NCBI GenBank assembly: GCA_002733215.1
Contig: NVUY01000017.1
Coordinates: forward strand, 30,481-70,805
Source: Sulfurovum sp.
GTDB lineage: Bacteria; Campylobacterota; Campylobacteria; Campylobacterales; Sulfurovaceae
Direction: 5' to 3'
DNA: 40,325 bases
Shown here: positions 1-7,465 of the stretch, one piece after another
Layout of the letters: every line of letters starts with the position of its first letter
Numbering within the stretch: position 1 is the stretch's first letter
Made by a program: the position numbers and the translations under genes
Notes under the pieces: generated by a model
Seen by the model: only the letters and a program-made list of their open reading frames with translations
The model's database searches: none
Told to the model about the DNA's origin: nothing

Positions 1-39
1 GGGGGGGGAGAAGAAATAAATGTGTAGTGAGAGCTAGTG

Positions 40-154
40 CAATGCCATTAGGTTAAGCCATTGCTTTACACAAGGAGTAGGGACTTTAGTCCCGTTATTA
101 TGGGACTAAAGTCCCTACTCCAAAAAAAGATCTACTCTTAACTTAATAGTGTTG
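40..154. repeat. MITE-like palindromic element, copy 1
   Basis: A perfect 20-bp inverted repeat (74-93 with 102-121, 8-nt loop) is nested inside an outer imperfect 18-bp inverted repeat (40-57 with 137-154, core CCATTAGGTTAAG / CTTAACTTAATAG). Each inner arm is itself a small hairpin (GGGACT-TT-AGTCCC). The same two-layer design recurs at 252-357, so this is a dispersed element and not a simple terminator. No coding capacity. No target duplication is evident here. Confidence 0.7.
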
Positions 155-251
155 GGGGCTGTCTTTGAAGCCAAGTGCCCGATCATTTTTATTTGTCCCA
201 ATTGTTACCATAATGTTATCTTTGTACTCTACTATTGCGCTATGGGTACCT

Positions 252-357
252 TCAATGCCATTAAGTTAAAAGAATAATACAGTAAGGGGATGCGACTTCC
301 GTCACATGTCAGCGACTGAAGTCGCTGCTCCAAAAGTGCTTAACTTAATGGCGTTGA
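252..357. repeat. MITE-like palindromic element, copy 2, with target duplication
   Basis: The outer inverted repeats (252-269 with 340-357, core CCATTAAGTTAA / TTAACTTAATGG) enclose an imperfect inner palindrome (about 287-331) built on GCGACTT / AAGTCGC. The element is flanked by the direct repeat ATGGGTACCT at 242-251 and 357-366, of which 9-10 bp can be target duplication. This indicates transposition into the sequence ahead of the small ORF at 391. The terminal repeats suggest mobilisation in trans by a DDE-type IS. The IS family is inferred and not established. Confidence 0.75.
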
Positions 358-390
358 TGGGTACCTAAAGATACTAAATGAAAGGAGGAA

Positions 391-522
391 ATGATGAAAA
401 TAAGCAAAATGCTTCAAAAAGTAGTTAAACAAGAGGGGAAACGCTCTCTTACTTCAAAAAAAATTATAAAACTCAAAAATTCAAAAGAGTTCAACTACCT
501 CATCGATGTTACAAAAATATAA
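391..522 (+). CDS. small basic hypothetical protein (43 aa)
   Basis: The ORF starts ATGATG and is preceded by a strong AAAGGAGG ribosome-binding site (381-388). It encodes a lysine-rich peptide beginning MMKISKMLQKVVKQEGKR, with no signal peptide or membrane segment. I do not recognise the family. It sits just downstream of the inserted MITE-like copy (252-357) and converges on ybaB with a 21-bp gap. The good ribosome-binding site and absence of an overlapping gene argue that it is real; the short length keeps confidence moderate. Confidence 0.45.
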   Translation: MMKISKMLQKVVKQEGKRSLTSKKIIKLKNSKEFNYLIDVTKI

Positions 523-543
523 AGGGATCTCTAAAGATCGATG

Positions 544-858
544 CTAACTGTTCCCAAACGGGTTCATACCGCCCATCATTCCCATCGCCTGAGATTTTTT
601 ATTCTCTTCTGCCATTTTATTGACATCATTCATCGCAGAGATGAGCAGTATCTGGAGATACTCTTTATCTTCCATCAATTCATCATCTATCGTTAGGTCG
701 ATCACTTCACCGGCACCGTTTGCTGTAAGTTCAACGAGGCCGCCACCTGCTTTGGCAGTGAACTGTACATTTTTAGCCTGTTCTTGTATCTCTTTGGCTT
801 TTTCCTGCATCTGCTCCATCATTTTAGCCATATTGCCCAAGTCTAAGCCTTCAAACAT
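544..858 (-). CDS. ybaB: YbaB/EbfC family nucleoid-associated protein
   Basis: The 104-residue length is typical of the family, which forms dimers that bind DNA and help organise the nucleoid. The N-terminal third is a charged helix rich in Met, Gln, Lys and Glu (residues 10-30). It is followed by the beta section GGGLVELTANGAGEV and a second helix, with a Gly/Met-rich tail. The ATG shares one base with the panD stop codon (TAATG), so the two genes are almost certainly translationally coupled. Unlike the common dnaX-ybaB-recR arrangement, the partner here is panD. Confidence 0.9.
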   Translation of the reverse strand: MFEGLDLGNMAKMMEQMQEKAKEIQEQAKNVQFTAKAGGGLVELTANGAGEVIDLTIDDELMEDKEYLQILLISAMNDVNKMAEENKKSQAMGMMGGMNPFGNS

Positions 859-1226
859 TATTTTAATCCTTCAAATTCTTCAGCGATGCTGTTATCATCA
901 TCAAGTATGACAATTTTAGGTAAATGTGCATCTGCTTCTTCTTTAGTCATGGTAGCATACGCAATAATGATGATCTTGTCACCTTTATGTACTTTTCTTG
1001 CTGCTGCCCCATTAAGACAGATATCTCTTTTTCCTGCTTCACCAGGAATGATATAGGTAGAAAAACGCTCACCGTTGTTCACATTGACGATATCGATCTT
1101 TTGACCCACACGCATATCTGCAACATCCAAAAGGTCTTGATCAATGGTAACAGAGCCTACATAATTCAGATTTGCATCTGTTACGGTAGCTCTATGTAAT
1201 TTAGAATAAAGCATTGTAATGTTCAT
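858..1226 (-). CDS. panD: aspartate 1-decarboxylase
   Basis: PanD decarboxylates L-aspartate to beta-alanine for pantothenate and CoA synthesis. The 122-residue protein has the self-cleavage site G24-S25 (motif YVGSVTID), where Ser25 becomes the pyruvoyl cofactor. It also has the expected Lys9, Arg54 and Tyr58 and the loop LNGAAAR that supports processing. It is a proenzyme cytosolic tetramer in known cases. It is the first gene of a two-gene unit with ybaB, joined by a one-base stop/start overlap at 858. Confidence 0.96.
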   Translation of the reverse strand: MNITMLYSKLHRATVTDANLNYVGSVTIDQDLLDVADMRVGQKIDIVNVNNGERFSTYIIPGEAGKRDICLNGAAARKVHKGDKIIIIAYATMTKEEADAHLPKIVILDDDNSIAEEFEGLK

Positions 1227-1313
1227 AATTCTGTTCCTATTTATAAATTATTGGGATTATACCAAAATCCTCTATCTAATACTATTATACTGAAATTGTG
1301 TGAAAATTGGGGT

Positions 1314-1343
1314 AGCAACCCTAAAAAATAGGTCAGGGTTGCT
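1314..1343 (-). terminator. hairpin after the ferredoxin gene, possible terminator
   Basis: AGCAACCCT (1314-1322) pairs perfectly with AGGGTTGCT (1335-1343) around a 12-nt loop. On the minus strand it lies 19 bp past the ferredoxin stop codon and ahead of panD. There is no strong T-run after it, so termination may be leaky or Rho-assisted. Confidence 0.45.
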
Positions 1344-1361
1344 TAAAATAGCGGGGAGAAA

Positions 1362-1739
1362 CTATTTGGCTAGGGATGCCGGAGATATTGGATCTCCCCA
1401 CATCATATCAGGGATAACAAATTCAGAAACTACATTTCCACCGATAATGTGATCATCAATGATTTTGTTAATTTTCTCTTTTGTTAAGCTAACATACATC
1501 ACATGCCCTGGCTCTACTAACATGATTGGACCATTTGCACAGCGGTTCATACACCCTGTTTGGATAGGCGTAACCGTACCGATAATTCCTTTTTCCATCA
1601 ATCTCATTGAAAGATGCTGAAAAAGTTCCTGTGATTCTTTGTCATCTGCTTTCACACAAGATGGTTTTGGCATCCCCGGGGGTGCTGACTGCTGACATTT
1701 GAAGATGTAAAACGCTGGTTGTGGTATACCTGGTATCAT
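1362..1739 (-). CDS. thioredoxin-like [2Fe-2S] ferredoxin
   Basis: The 125-residue protein belongs to the (2Fe-2S) ferredoxin family with a thioredoxin fold. The four probable cluster ligands are Cys15, Cys28, Cys63 and Cys67 (spacing C-x12-C and C-x3-C in GCMNRC), matching the spacing in Aquifex-type Fd and in NuoE-related domains. It has no signal peptide, so it is cytoplasmic. The role is probably electron transfer; the redox partner cannot be read from context. It is transcribed in the same direction as panD-ybaB but with a 135-bp gap and a hairpin between, so it may be separate. Confidence 0.88.
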   Translation of the reverse strand: MIPGIPQPAFYIFKCQQSAPPGMPKPSCVKADDKESQELFQHLSMRLMEKGIIGTVTPIQTGCMNRCANGPIMLVEPGHVMYVSLTKEKINKIIDDHIIGGNVVSEFVIPDMMWGDPISPASLAK

Positions 1740-1806
1740 TATGATAGTATCCTTTGAAATTTAATTGGGAGTATTTTACTCTGATTTACTTAATCCTAGT
1801 TTATTG

Positions 1807-1848
1807 TTGACATATATCAATCATTTCCTCTCTCACTTAGATTATAAT
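1807..1848 (+). promoter_or_regulatory. FNR/CRP-family operator and sigma-70 -10 box for the FmdE-hemerythrin operon
   Basis: TTGACATATATCAA (1807-1820) matches the FNR/DNR-type dyad TTGAT-N4-ATCAA with one deviation. A perfect TATAAT lies at 1843-1848. With transcription starting near 1855, the dyad centre (1813.5) falls at about -41.5, the classical class II activator position. There is no good -35 hexamer at 17-bp spacing, as expected for an activator-dependent promoter. The regulator itself is not in the window. Confidence 0.65.
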
Positions 1849-1875
1849 TCAAGATATCTCCAAAGGACATGACTT

Positions 1876-2484
1876 ATGCATTACCCCGATTTTTATACAC
1901 AGGTACCCCCTATTAAACTTTATGACCCTTTAAGTGATTTTTTAGGGACTTTTGAAAAAGGCGAAGTAGAGATATCCTATCTTGACTGCGTCAAATTGGC
2001 CGGACACTCCTGTCCTACCGTGGCAGGCGCTTATCTTATGGTACAAGAAGGATTAAGAGCACTCTATGGAGAAGAACGTCCAGTCAGAGGAAGTATGAAG
2101 GTAGAGATGAAAAGGAATGAAAGTGAAGGCGTTACCGGAGTGACCTGCAACATCATCTCTTTCATCTTAGGTGCCAGCGGGATAACTGGATTTAAAGGTA
2201 TACAGGGAAACTTCTCCAGAAATGATCTTGTATTTTATTCTGCTCCTGTCCCTACAGAACTAAGACTCACCCGCCTAGATACCAAACAAAGCGTGAACCT
2301 CTCTTATGATCCTTCCCCTGTCAAAACTGACGAGAAGATGATGCCGTTGATGGGCAAAAACCTTCAAGGACTTGCTTCACAGGAAGAACAAAAAATGTTT
2401 CACACACTCTGGCAGGCAAGAGTGGAAAAGATTCTATTAAACAGAGAGCTGCACAGCCAATTAGTCACTATTACAAAGGATTAG
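1876..2484 (+). CDS. FmdE-domain protein
   Basis: The 202-residue protein carries the FmdE-type signature around residues 38-52: Cys38, then GHSCPTVAGAYLM with His44 and Cys46. Cys91 is a further possible metal ligand. FmdE was named for formylmethanofuran dehydrogenase operons, but the domain is widespread in non-methanogens, where its role is unclear; metal binding is likely. AAAGGA at 1862-1867 sets the start. It is the first gene of an operon with hemerythrin (3-bp gap), DUF2249 and an NnrS-like membrane protein. No formylmethanofuran pathway gene is nearby, so a redox or metal role fits better. Confidence 0.8.
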   Translation: MHYPDFYTQVPPIKLYDPLSDFLGTFEKGEVEISYLDCVKLAGHSCPTVAGAYLMVQEGLRALYGEERPVRGSMKVEMKRNESEGVTGVTCNIISFILGASGITGFKGIQGNFSRNDLVFYSAPVPTELRLTRLDTKQSVNLSYDPSPVKTDEKMMPLMGKNLQGLASQEEQKMFHTLWQARVEKILLNRELHSQLVTITKD

Positions 2485-2487
2485 ATC

Positions 2488-2928
2488 ATGATAATTACAA
2501 ACTATATGAAAAATGAACACAGAGAATGCGATACACTCTTTGCAAAAACAGAAGAGGCGATCGCAGAGGGAGCATGGGAAGTTGCCGATCAACACTTTTT
2601 AGCTTTTACAAATGAAACCCTTTTACATTTTAAAAAAGAGGAAGAAGGACTTTTCCCTGCCTTTGAAGCACAGACAGGTATGTCACAGGGGCCTACCCAA
2701 GTCATGCGTTATGAACATGAACAGGTAAGAAACCTCATCAGCAAGATGGCGGAAGCTTTGGGAAAAAAAGATAAGGATGCTTCACTCTCCCTGGCAGAGT
2801 CTATGATGATACTGATACAACAGCACAATATGAAAGAAGAACAAATGCTCTATGCCATGTGCGACAGAACACTTCCTCCTGAACTAAAGGAGAGTACACT
2901 TGAAGCGATGAAGAGCATGCTCCTATGA
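2488..2928 (+). CDS. hemerythrin-domain protein
   Basis: The 146-residue four-helix protein has the expected di-iron ligand pattern: His11 (NEHRECD), His47 and Glu51 (HFKKEEE), His77 (YEHEQ), His113 and Glu117 (HNMKEEQ). Such proteins bind O2 or NO, or handle iron and nitrosative stress (RIC-like). It has no signal peptide. Its TGA stop overlaps the start of the DUF2249 gene (ATGA), so the two are coupled. Partnership with DUF2249 and NnrS-like genes favours a role in NO or oxygen sensing or repair. Confidence 0.88.
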   Translation: MIITNYMKNEHRECDTLFAKTEEAIAEGAWEVADQHFLAFTNETLLHFKKEEEGLFPAFEAQTGMSQGPTQVMRYEHEQVRNLISKMAEALGKKDKDASLSLAESMMILIQQHNMKEEQMLYAMCDRTLPPELKESTLEAMKSMLL

Positions 2929-3188
2929 TAAAGATCCCACTGGATGTCAGAGAGCTTGAACATCCTAAACCTCTGGAACTGGCGATGAAAATCCTCAGGG
3001 AGCTGAATGAAACAAACTATCTCTACATACTCCACCGAAAAAATCCCATCCCGCTTCTGGACTTTGCCGGCGAACAAGGCTTTCAATGTTTAAACAAAGA
3101 AGATACGCATGGGAATTGGCACATTCTCATTACAAAAAATAAGAATATAGACCTACAGACATTGTTAAACGGATCTTTTGATGTTTAG
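2925..3188 (+). CDS. DUF2249 domain protein
   Basis: The 87-residue protein matches the DUF2249 pattern: LDVRELEHPKPLELAMKIL near the N-terminus, then a core resembling LYILHRKNPIPLLDFA and GNWHILITK. DUF2249 belongs to the TusA-like fold group and often neighbours hemerythrin, nitric oxide reductase and denitrification genes. The TusA-type catalytic Cys is absent from the usual N-terminal position. The start overlaps the hemerythrin stop by four bases and its own end overlaps the next gene by eight. Confidence 0.85.
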   Translation: MIKIPLDVRELEHPKPLELAMKILRELNETNYLYILHRKNPIPLLDFAGEQGFQCLNKEDTHGNWHILITKNKNIDLQTLLNGSFDV

Positions 3189-4467
3189 TCAGAATGGTCT
3201 CTCTCTGGATCAGGCACCTCCCCTCTCTGTCATCTTTCGTTTCTTTTTTTTGGGCTCGCTCTTTGGCATACTTGCAGGGGTACTCCTCTTTTTTTACCAA
3301 ACAGAGATCTTTGATGCTTCCAGCACTGCTGCCCTCACCTTTACGCATCTGTTGACCCTGGGAGTGATGCTTTCATTTATGTTCGCTGCACTCTTTCAAA
3401 TGTTGCCGGTCATTGCAGGTATCACACTCACCTCTCCCGTCAGAAGAGCCAATCTGCTGATTTATCCTTTTGCCCTGGGCAGCATCACCCTCCTTTTGGG
3501 ATTTAACTTCCCCACTTTGTCATGGCTCTATACCCTCTCTGCATTTTTACTGGGTGTTTCACTGCTGGGCACTATCATCCCCATGCTTAGTGATCTGCTC
3601 AAACTTCAAAACCACAGCTTTTCATCCAAAGGGATGGCGGCAGCACTCCTTTCGTTGGTCTTTGTGGTGCTGCTCGCCCTTTATCTACTTGCTTCTCTGA
3701 GCGGCTATGTTGATGGCAGCTATTACGTACCGGTCAAAGCTGCCCACTATTCTTTTGGTCTTTTTGGCTGGATAGCACTGCTGATCATCTCCATCTCGTT
3801 TCAAGTTATCGAAATGTTTTATGTGACACCACCCTATCCAAAAATTGTCTCTATGTATTTACCTGTAGGTATATTATTTTTACTTCTTGGCAGTACGATA
3901 ACAGCATTTTTCATACCTGATATCTGGATACTTTCAGAAATTTTGCTGGCGTTACTCTTGTCAGCTTATGCCCTGTTGACGCTTAAAAGATTGACACAAC
4001 GCAAACGTCCTCTGACAGATGCTACCGTATGGTTTTGGCGTATGGGACTTAGCTCTTTAATTTTGAGTATGTTGTCGATACTCATACTGAACTTTACAGA
4101 ACTGTCTTTACTTAAGCCTTTGAGTTACATCTTCTTTACATCCTTTGCACTCAGCATAGTCTTTGCCATGTTTTACAAAATAGTCCCTTTCCTTACCTGG
4201 TTCCACCTCAATTCTCAAGGCTACTTCAGCGCTCCACTGATGCATGAGATCATCCACCCCAAAACAGCCAAAAAACATCTTTACATTCATTTGGCTACGA
4301 TCATTACATTCATAGCCTCACTCTTTTTCTCCCCATTCATCTTTTTAGCCGCTGCATTGACCATACTCTCTTTCGGATGGATCTCCTACCAGATCATACA
4401 TGCCCACTTCCTTTACAAAAAAACACAGAAGAGTGGGGAAAAGTTCGATATGGGAAGTATGAATTAA
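3181..4467 (+). CDS. NnrS-like multi-pass membrane protein
   Basis: The 428-residue protein has about 12 hydrophobic segments, like NnrS and other relatives of heme-copper oxidase subunit I. The segment THLLTLGVMLSFMFAALFQM and later AAHYSFGLFGW resemble quinol/heme-binding helices of that superfamily. His56, His189 and His342 are candidate heme ligands. NnrS counters NO-induced iron-complex stress in known bacteria. The chosen ATG overlaps the DUF2249 gene by 8 bp; a TTG one codon earlier (3178) is possible. Assignment to NnrS itself is tentative; the membrane topology is clear. Confidence 0.7.
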   Translation: MFSQNGLSLDQAPPLSVIFRFFFLGSLFGILAGVLLFFYQTEIFDASSTAALTFTHLLTLGVMLSFMFAALFQMLPVIAGITLTSPVRRANLLIYPFALGSITLLLGFNFPTLSWLYTLSAFLLGVSLLGTIIPMLSDLLKLQNHSFSSKGMAAALLSLVFVVLLALYLLASLSGYVDGSYYVPVKAAHYSFGLFGWIALLIISISFQVIEMFYVTPPYPKIVSMYLPVGILFLLLGSTITAFFIPDIWILSEILLALLLSAYALLTLKRLTQRKRPLTDATVWFWRMGLSSLILSMLSILILNFTELSLLKPLSYIFFTSFALSIVFAMFYKIVPFLTWFHLNSQGYFSAPLMHEIIHPKTAKKHLYIHLATIITFIASLFFSPFIFLAAALTILSFGWISYQIIHAHFLYKKTQKSGEKFDMGSMN

Positions 4468-4486
4468 AGATGAAAGGGGATCAAGT

Positions 4487-4858
4487 ATGCCACACTTTAT
4501 CATAGATTGTTCAGAAAACATTTTAAAAACACATTCAGAAGATGAGATCATAAAACAGGTTCACAGTTCAGCACTTTCTACAAAACTATTTCATAAAAGT
4601 GATGTAAAAGTAAGAGTAAATACTTTTGAAAAATACTCTACAGGAGAGGAAAAAGAAGATTTTATTCATGTCTTTGCAAATATTATGGAAGGTAGAAACA
4701 GGGAACAAAAAGCACATTTATCCAAAACGATCGTTAAAGATTTGGCTTTGATGTTTCCATTAGTCCCCCATATAGGAACGAATGTGATTGAATTTGAGAG
4801 GGTGACTTATTTCAATAAAAATATGCTTGACCCAAATTATCAATTTTCGATGCCATAA
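4487..4858 (+). CDS. 5-carboxymethyl-2-hydroxymuconate isomerase-like protein
   Basis: The 123-residue protein begins MPHFIIDCSENIL, typical of the CHMI branch of the tautomerase superfamily, in which Pro1 (after Met removal) is the catalytic base. Length fits the family. In enteric bacteria CHMI acts in homoprotocatechuate degradation, but no other gene of that pathway is here, so the substrate is unknown. AAGGGGA gives the ribosome-binding site. It lies 19 bp after the NnrS-like gene and probably closes that operon. Its 3' end overlaps the convergent PHP gene by 19 bp. Confidence 0.8.
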   Translation: MPHFIIDCSENILKTHSEDEIIKQVHSSALSTKLFHKSDVKVRVNTFEKYSTGEEKEDFIHVFANIMEGRNREQKAHLSKTIVKDLALMFPLVPHIGTNVIEFERVTYFNKNMLDPNYQFSMP

Positions 4859-6093
4859 AAATTATTGGTATAATTTTTCAACTTTTTCTTAATGATATGA
4901 ATTTTCTTTTCAAAACTCTCACCATTTATGAGTTGGTCAATGTAAAGTTTGGCTAATCTACTTTTCAAAATAGAATGTCTAGGATAATATTCTTTGATTA
5001 AGAAATAAACATATTGTGCCAAGGCATCTTTTGCTATAAATTGATGCTCATCATGTTCTCTCTTAAAAATGGCACAGGTGCGTCCTTCTTGTATGGCAGC
5101 AATGATGCCTGTAGTAGATTTGTCTTTGACAAATACAATGGTAAATCTCTCACCTATCTCATGGTCACTATCATGCGCATCAGCGTTAGCAAACGGTGCC
5201 AAATATTTATATTTATTTTTTGTTTGGAGTGCCGTTAAGTGGGTCATGTTATTATGCTCCTTTATTTTCTCTTCTCCAAAAACTTCCACGCCATCTAAAT
5301 GTGAACTTCTTAACATCTCTTTGTAAAAAGCTTGATGAAGGTGATATTTTCCATTTTTATACACCCAGTTTGGATGGGCTAGAATGGAAATACCTTTTGC
5401 TTCTTTTATTTTATTGATAACCCAGATGTTTTTTGCATAATGATTTACATCTATATTCTTATCAATGTCTTCAGTTTTTAGTGATCTTGCAATCTCTTGA
5501 AGTTCTTTTTCATATTTTTCACTGTCTTTTCTTTGATTTTCTATAGACGTATTTGCATGTATAGATAAGATATGTCCATTTCCCTGTGCAATAGACATAT
5601 CTCTTTTCCCGCCTACACTGACTTCTTCACCCGATAACATTAAAATGTCAATATTGTTTTTCTTCACTTTTTCTATGGCATTTTGTGAACCCTCGTAACA
5701 ATCATGGTCTGTAATGCTTAAAAAATCCATACCAGCATCAAGAGAAGCCATAACCATTGCAAAAGGTGAAGTTCTACCATCTGAATAAGTAGAATGCATA
5801 TGCAAATCGCCCTTTAGTGGTCGAAGTTTTATCATCTCTTCATCGAGACAATAGAGACAAACTGTTTTTGATTCTTTATACGTAAAGTTTACTTTTACAA
5901 GGAACTCACCAATGAACGGCATTTTATATGCAAATCGTATGATATGATTCTCTATTCTATAGTCAAGCGTCTCTTTATGGTAATAATCACAACGAGATAG
6001 AATCTCTATAGATGCTATACTATTTTTGTTTCTAAGAATGAGTTTATAATTAATTGTTTTGTTTTGCGCAACGACATTTGGCGTTATCTTCAC
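4840..6093 (-). CDS. PHP-domain metal-dependent phosphoesterase
   Basis: The 417-residue protein starts with GTG. An N-terminal beta-rich section (1-90) precedes the PHP domain, with metal-binding signatures GDLHMHSTYSDG (His98, His100, Asp105), SITDHDCYEG (Asp129, His130, Asp131), SGEEVS, an internal GHILSIHA, LAHPNW and NADAHDSD near residue 310. PHP enzymes hydrolyse phosphoesters, including nucleotides and histidinol phosphate. The extra N- and C-terminal segments mean the substrate cannot be named. It is followed (upstream on this strand) by a CDP-alcohol transferase gene, suggesting a possible link to phosphate-ester headgroup metabolism. Confidence 0.82.
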   Translation of the reverse strand: MKITPNVVAQNKTINYKLILRNKNSIASIEILSRCDYYHKETLDYRIENHIIRFAYKMPFIGEFLVKVNFTYKESKTVCLYCLDEEMIKLRPLKGDLHMHSTYSDGRTSPFAMVMASLDAGMDFLSITDHDCYEGSQNAIEKVKKNNIDILMLSGEEVSVGGKRDMSIAQGNGHILSIHANTSIENQRKDSEKYEKELQEIARSLKTEDIDKNIDVNHYAKNIWVINKIKEAKGISILAHPNWVYKNGKYHLHQAFYKEMLRSSHLDGVEVFGEEKIKEHNNMTHLTALQTKNKYKYLAPFANADAHDSDHEIGERFTIVFVKDKSTTGIIAAIQEGRTCAIFKREHDEHQFIAKDALAQYVYFLIKEYYPRHSILKSRLAKLYIDQLINGESFEKKIHIIKKKLKNYTNNFYGIEN

Positions 6094-6190
6094 TATTCTT
6101 CCTGCTTTTTGTATATTCTATCACTAAATTATTACAGGACAATTACAATTTAAACCAAAGCCCTAAAAAGATATCTAAAAGGTAATATGA

Positions 6191-6847
6191 TTAGAGTAGT
6201 TGTAAACCATAAATGGCTGTTATGCCTAAAGTATACGCCCCAAGCAGATAAACATTTCTAGGGTTTCCAGAGAGTTTAGGTGTTTTAATTTCTGATACAT
6301 TTAAAATAGCAAGTCCTACCCCGCTAAGATATAAAATGATTGTAAAAGTGCCATGACTTACCATACTTTCTAATAAAAATACAGAAACTAAGATCAGACT
6401 ATTGTTATCAAGAGCAAGTCCTGTATATTTTGTACCACCTGCTAAACCATACGTACTAAAATAGCTTAAACGTATTGCCGCCGCAGCCATCATTATAAAT
6501 GCACCTATTAGATAGATAGGTTCAAAATTTCCATAACTTAAAAGTAAAATAGCAGGTGTGACACCATAACTTACTATGTCTATCACCACATCCAGTTGTC
6601 CACCAAATTTAGCATCTGTGGCAGTCCTGCCTTTGAGCCTTCTAGCTACCAAGCCATCAGCCCAATCAAAAGCAACAGCCCAGACCATACCGATCATAGC
6701 AGCAGCATAAAGACCGGTAATAGAAAAATAGATAGCCAGAACCGTCGCCAATAGTCCAGAAAGTGATAATAGGTTTGGAAGGTCTTTTACATAAGAGAGA
6801 ATTGTAGGTTGTTTCGTTTCTACACTCTCCACATTTTCTTTTCGCAT
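6191..6847 (-). CDS. CDP-alcohol phosphatidyltransferase family membrane protein
   Basis: The 218-residue protein has five to six membrane segments. It contains the family motif as DWADGLVAR...G-x3-D-x3-D (about residues 63-92, aspartates in DWAD and QLDVVID). Between AR and the conserved Gly there are 12 residues rather than the usual 8. Family members join a CDP-activated group to an alcohol to make phospholipids. It could be the phosphatidylserine synthase, but divergent pairing with a cytidylyltransferase gene (110-bp shared upstream region) suggests a dedicated CDP-alcohol partner. AAAGGA precedes the ATG. Confidence 0.85.
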   Translation of the reverse strand: MRKENVESVETKQPTILSYVKDLPNLLSLSGLLATVLAIYFSITGLYAAAMIGMVWAVAFDWADGLVARRLKGRTATDAKFGGQLDVVIDIVSYGVTPAILLLSYGNFEPIYLIGAFIMMAAAAIRLSYFSTYGLAGGTKYTGLALDNNSLILVSVFLLESMVSHGTFTIILYLSGVGLAILNVSEIKTPKLSGNPRNVYLLGAYTLGITAIYGLQLL

Positions 6848-6956
6848 AAATTAAATCCTTTAAATAAATATTAAACTTTTTTTAAGTAGGTCTGTATTTT
6901 AGCATTAAAATGATATTATACGCTTAATATATTTATAACTAAAAGGAATTTTTAAA

Positions 6957-7400
6957 ATGCTTGTATATACTGTTGGTACCTTTGATTTGTTACATGTGGG
7001 TCATTTAGATTTGTTGGAATATTGTGCAACTTTAGGTGATAAGTTTGTGGTGGGTGTGGCTTCGGATGAAGTCGTTGGATCATACAAAAGATATGTGCCG
7101 GTCATACCTCTTGCAGAACGAATGAGGATGATCAAAGCATTAAAATGTGTAGATGATGTTGTCTCTTATGACACTCTGGAATATGTCAGTAACTGTAAAG
7201 AATTAGATGTTGATATTTTTGTGATCGGAGAAGATTGGGGAGATAAACCACATAATCTTGCTGTGGAAGAATATTTGAAATCAAAGGGTGCAAAAATTGT
7301 ACAAGTTAGTTATAACCCTGCAACATCTTCTACAAAAATAAAACAAAATGTTGTAGCGCAGTCCCATAAAGGGAAATATGCGATTACTGAGATTAAATAA
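6957..7400 (+). CDS. glycerol-3-phosphate cytidylyltransferase-like nucleotidyltransferase
   Basis: The 147-residue protein has the nucleotidyltransferase signature GTFDLLHVGHLDLL near residues 7-20 (HxGH motif) and the C-terminal TSSTKIK motif, as in TagD and related CTP-transferases. The reaction is CTP plus a phospho-alcohol giving a CDP-alcohol and pyrophosphate; the alcohol is unknown. AAAAGGA lies nine bases ahead of the ATG. It is divergent from a CDP-alcohol phosphatidyltransferase, a natural downstream enzyme for its product. An ethanolamine-phosphate or glycerol-3-phosphate substrate is possible. Confidence 0.87.
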   Translation: MLVYTVGTFDLLHVGHLDLLEYCATLGDKFVVGVASDEVVGSYKRYVPVIPLAERMRMIKALKCVDDVVSYDTLEYVSNCKELDVDIFVIGEDWGDKPHNLAVEEYLKSKGAKIVQVSYNPATSSTKIKQNVVAQSHKGKYAITEIK

Positions 7401-7411
7401 TACCCATTAGA

Positions 7412-7460
7412 AATTACTGCTGCCTATTGGTTAATTAACAGGCAGCCATTTTATAGTAAT
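7412..7460. terminator. bidirectional terminator between cytidylyltransferase and hsrA
   Basis: GCTGCCT (7419-7425) pairs with AGGCAGC (7440-7446). The outer ATTACT and AGTAAT extend the stem after an internal loop. It sits in the 65-bp gap of two convergent genes, with T/A-rich sequence on both sides. Confidence 0.65.
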
Positions 7461-7465
7461 TTATT

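Noticed and set aside
1..8. Run of eight G at the window start
   Set aside because: It could be an assembly edge or a phase-variable tract, but nothing upstream can be seen to decide.
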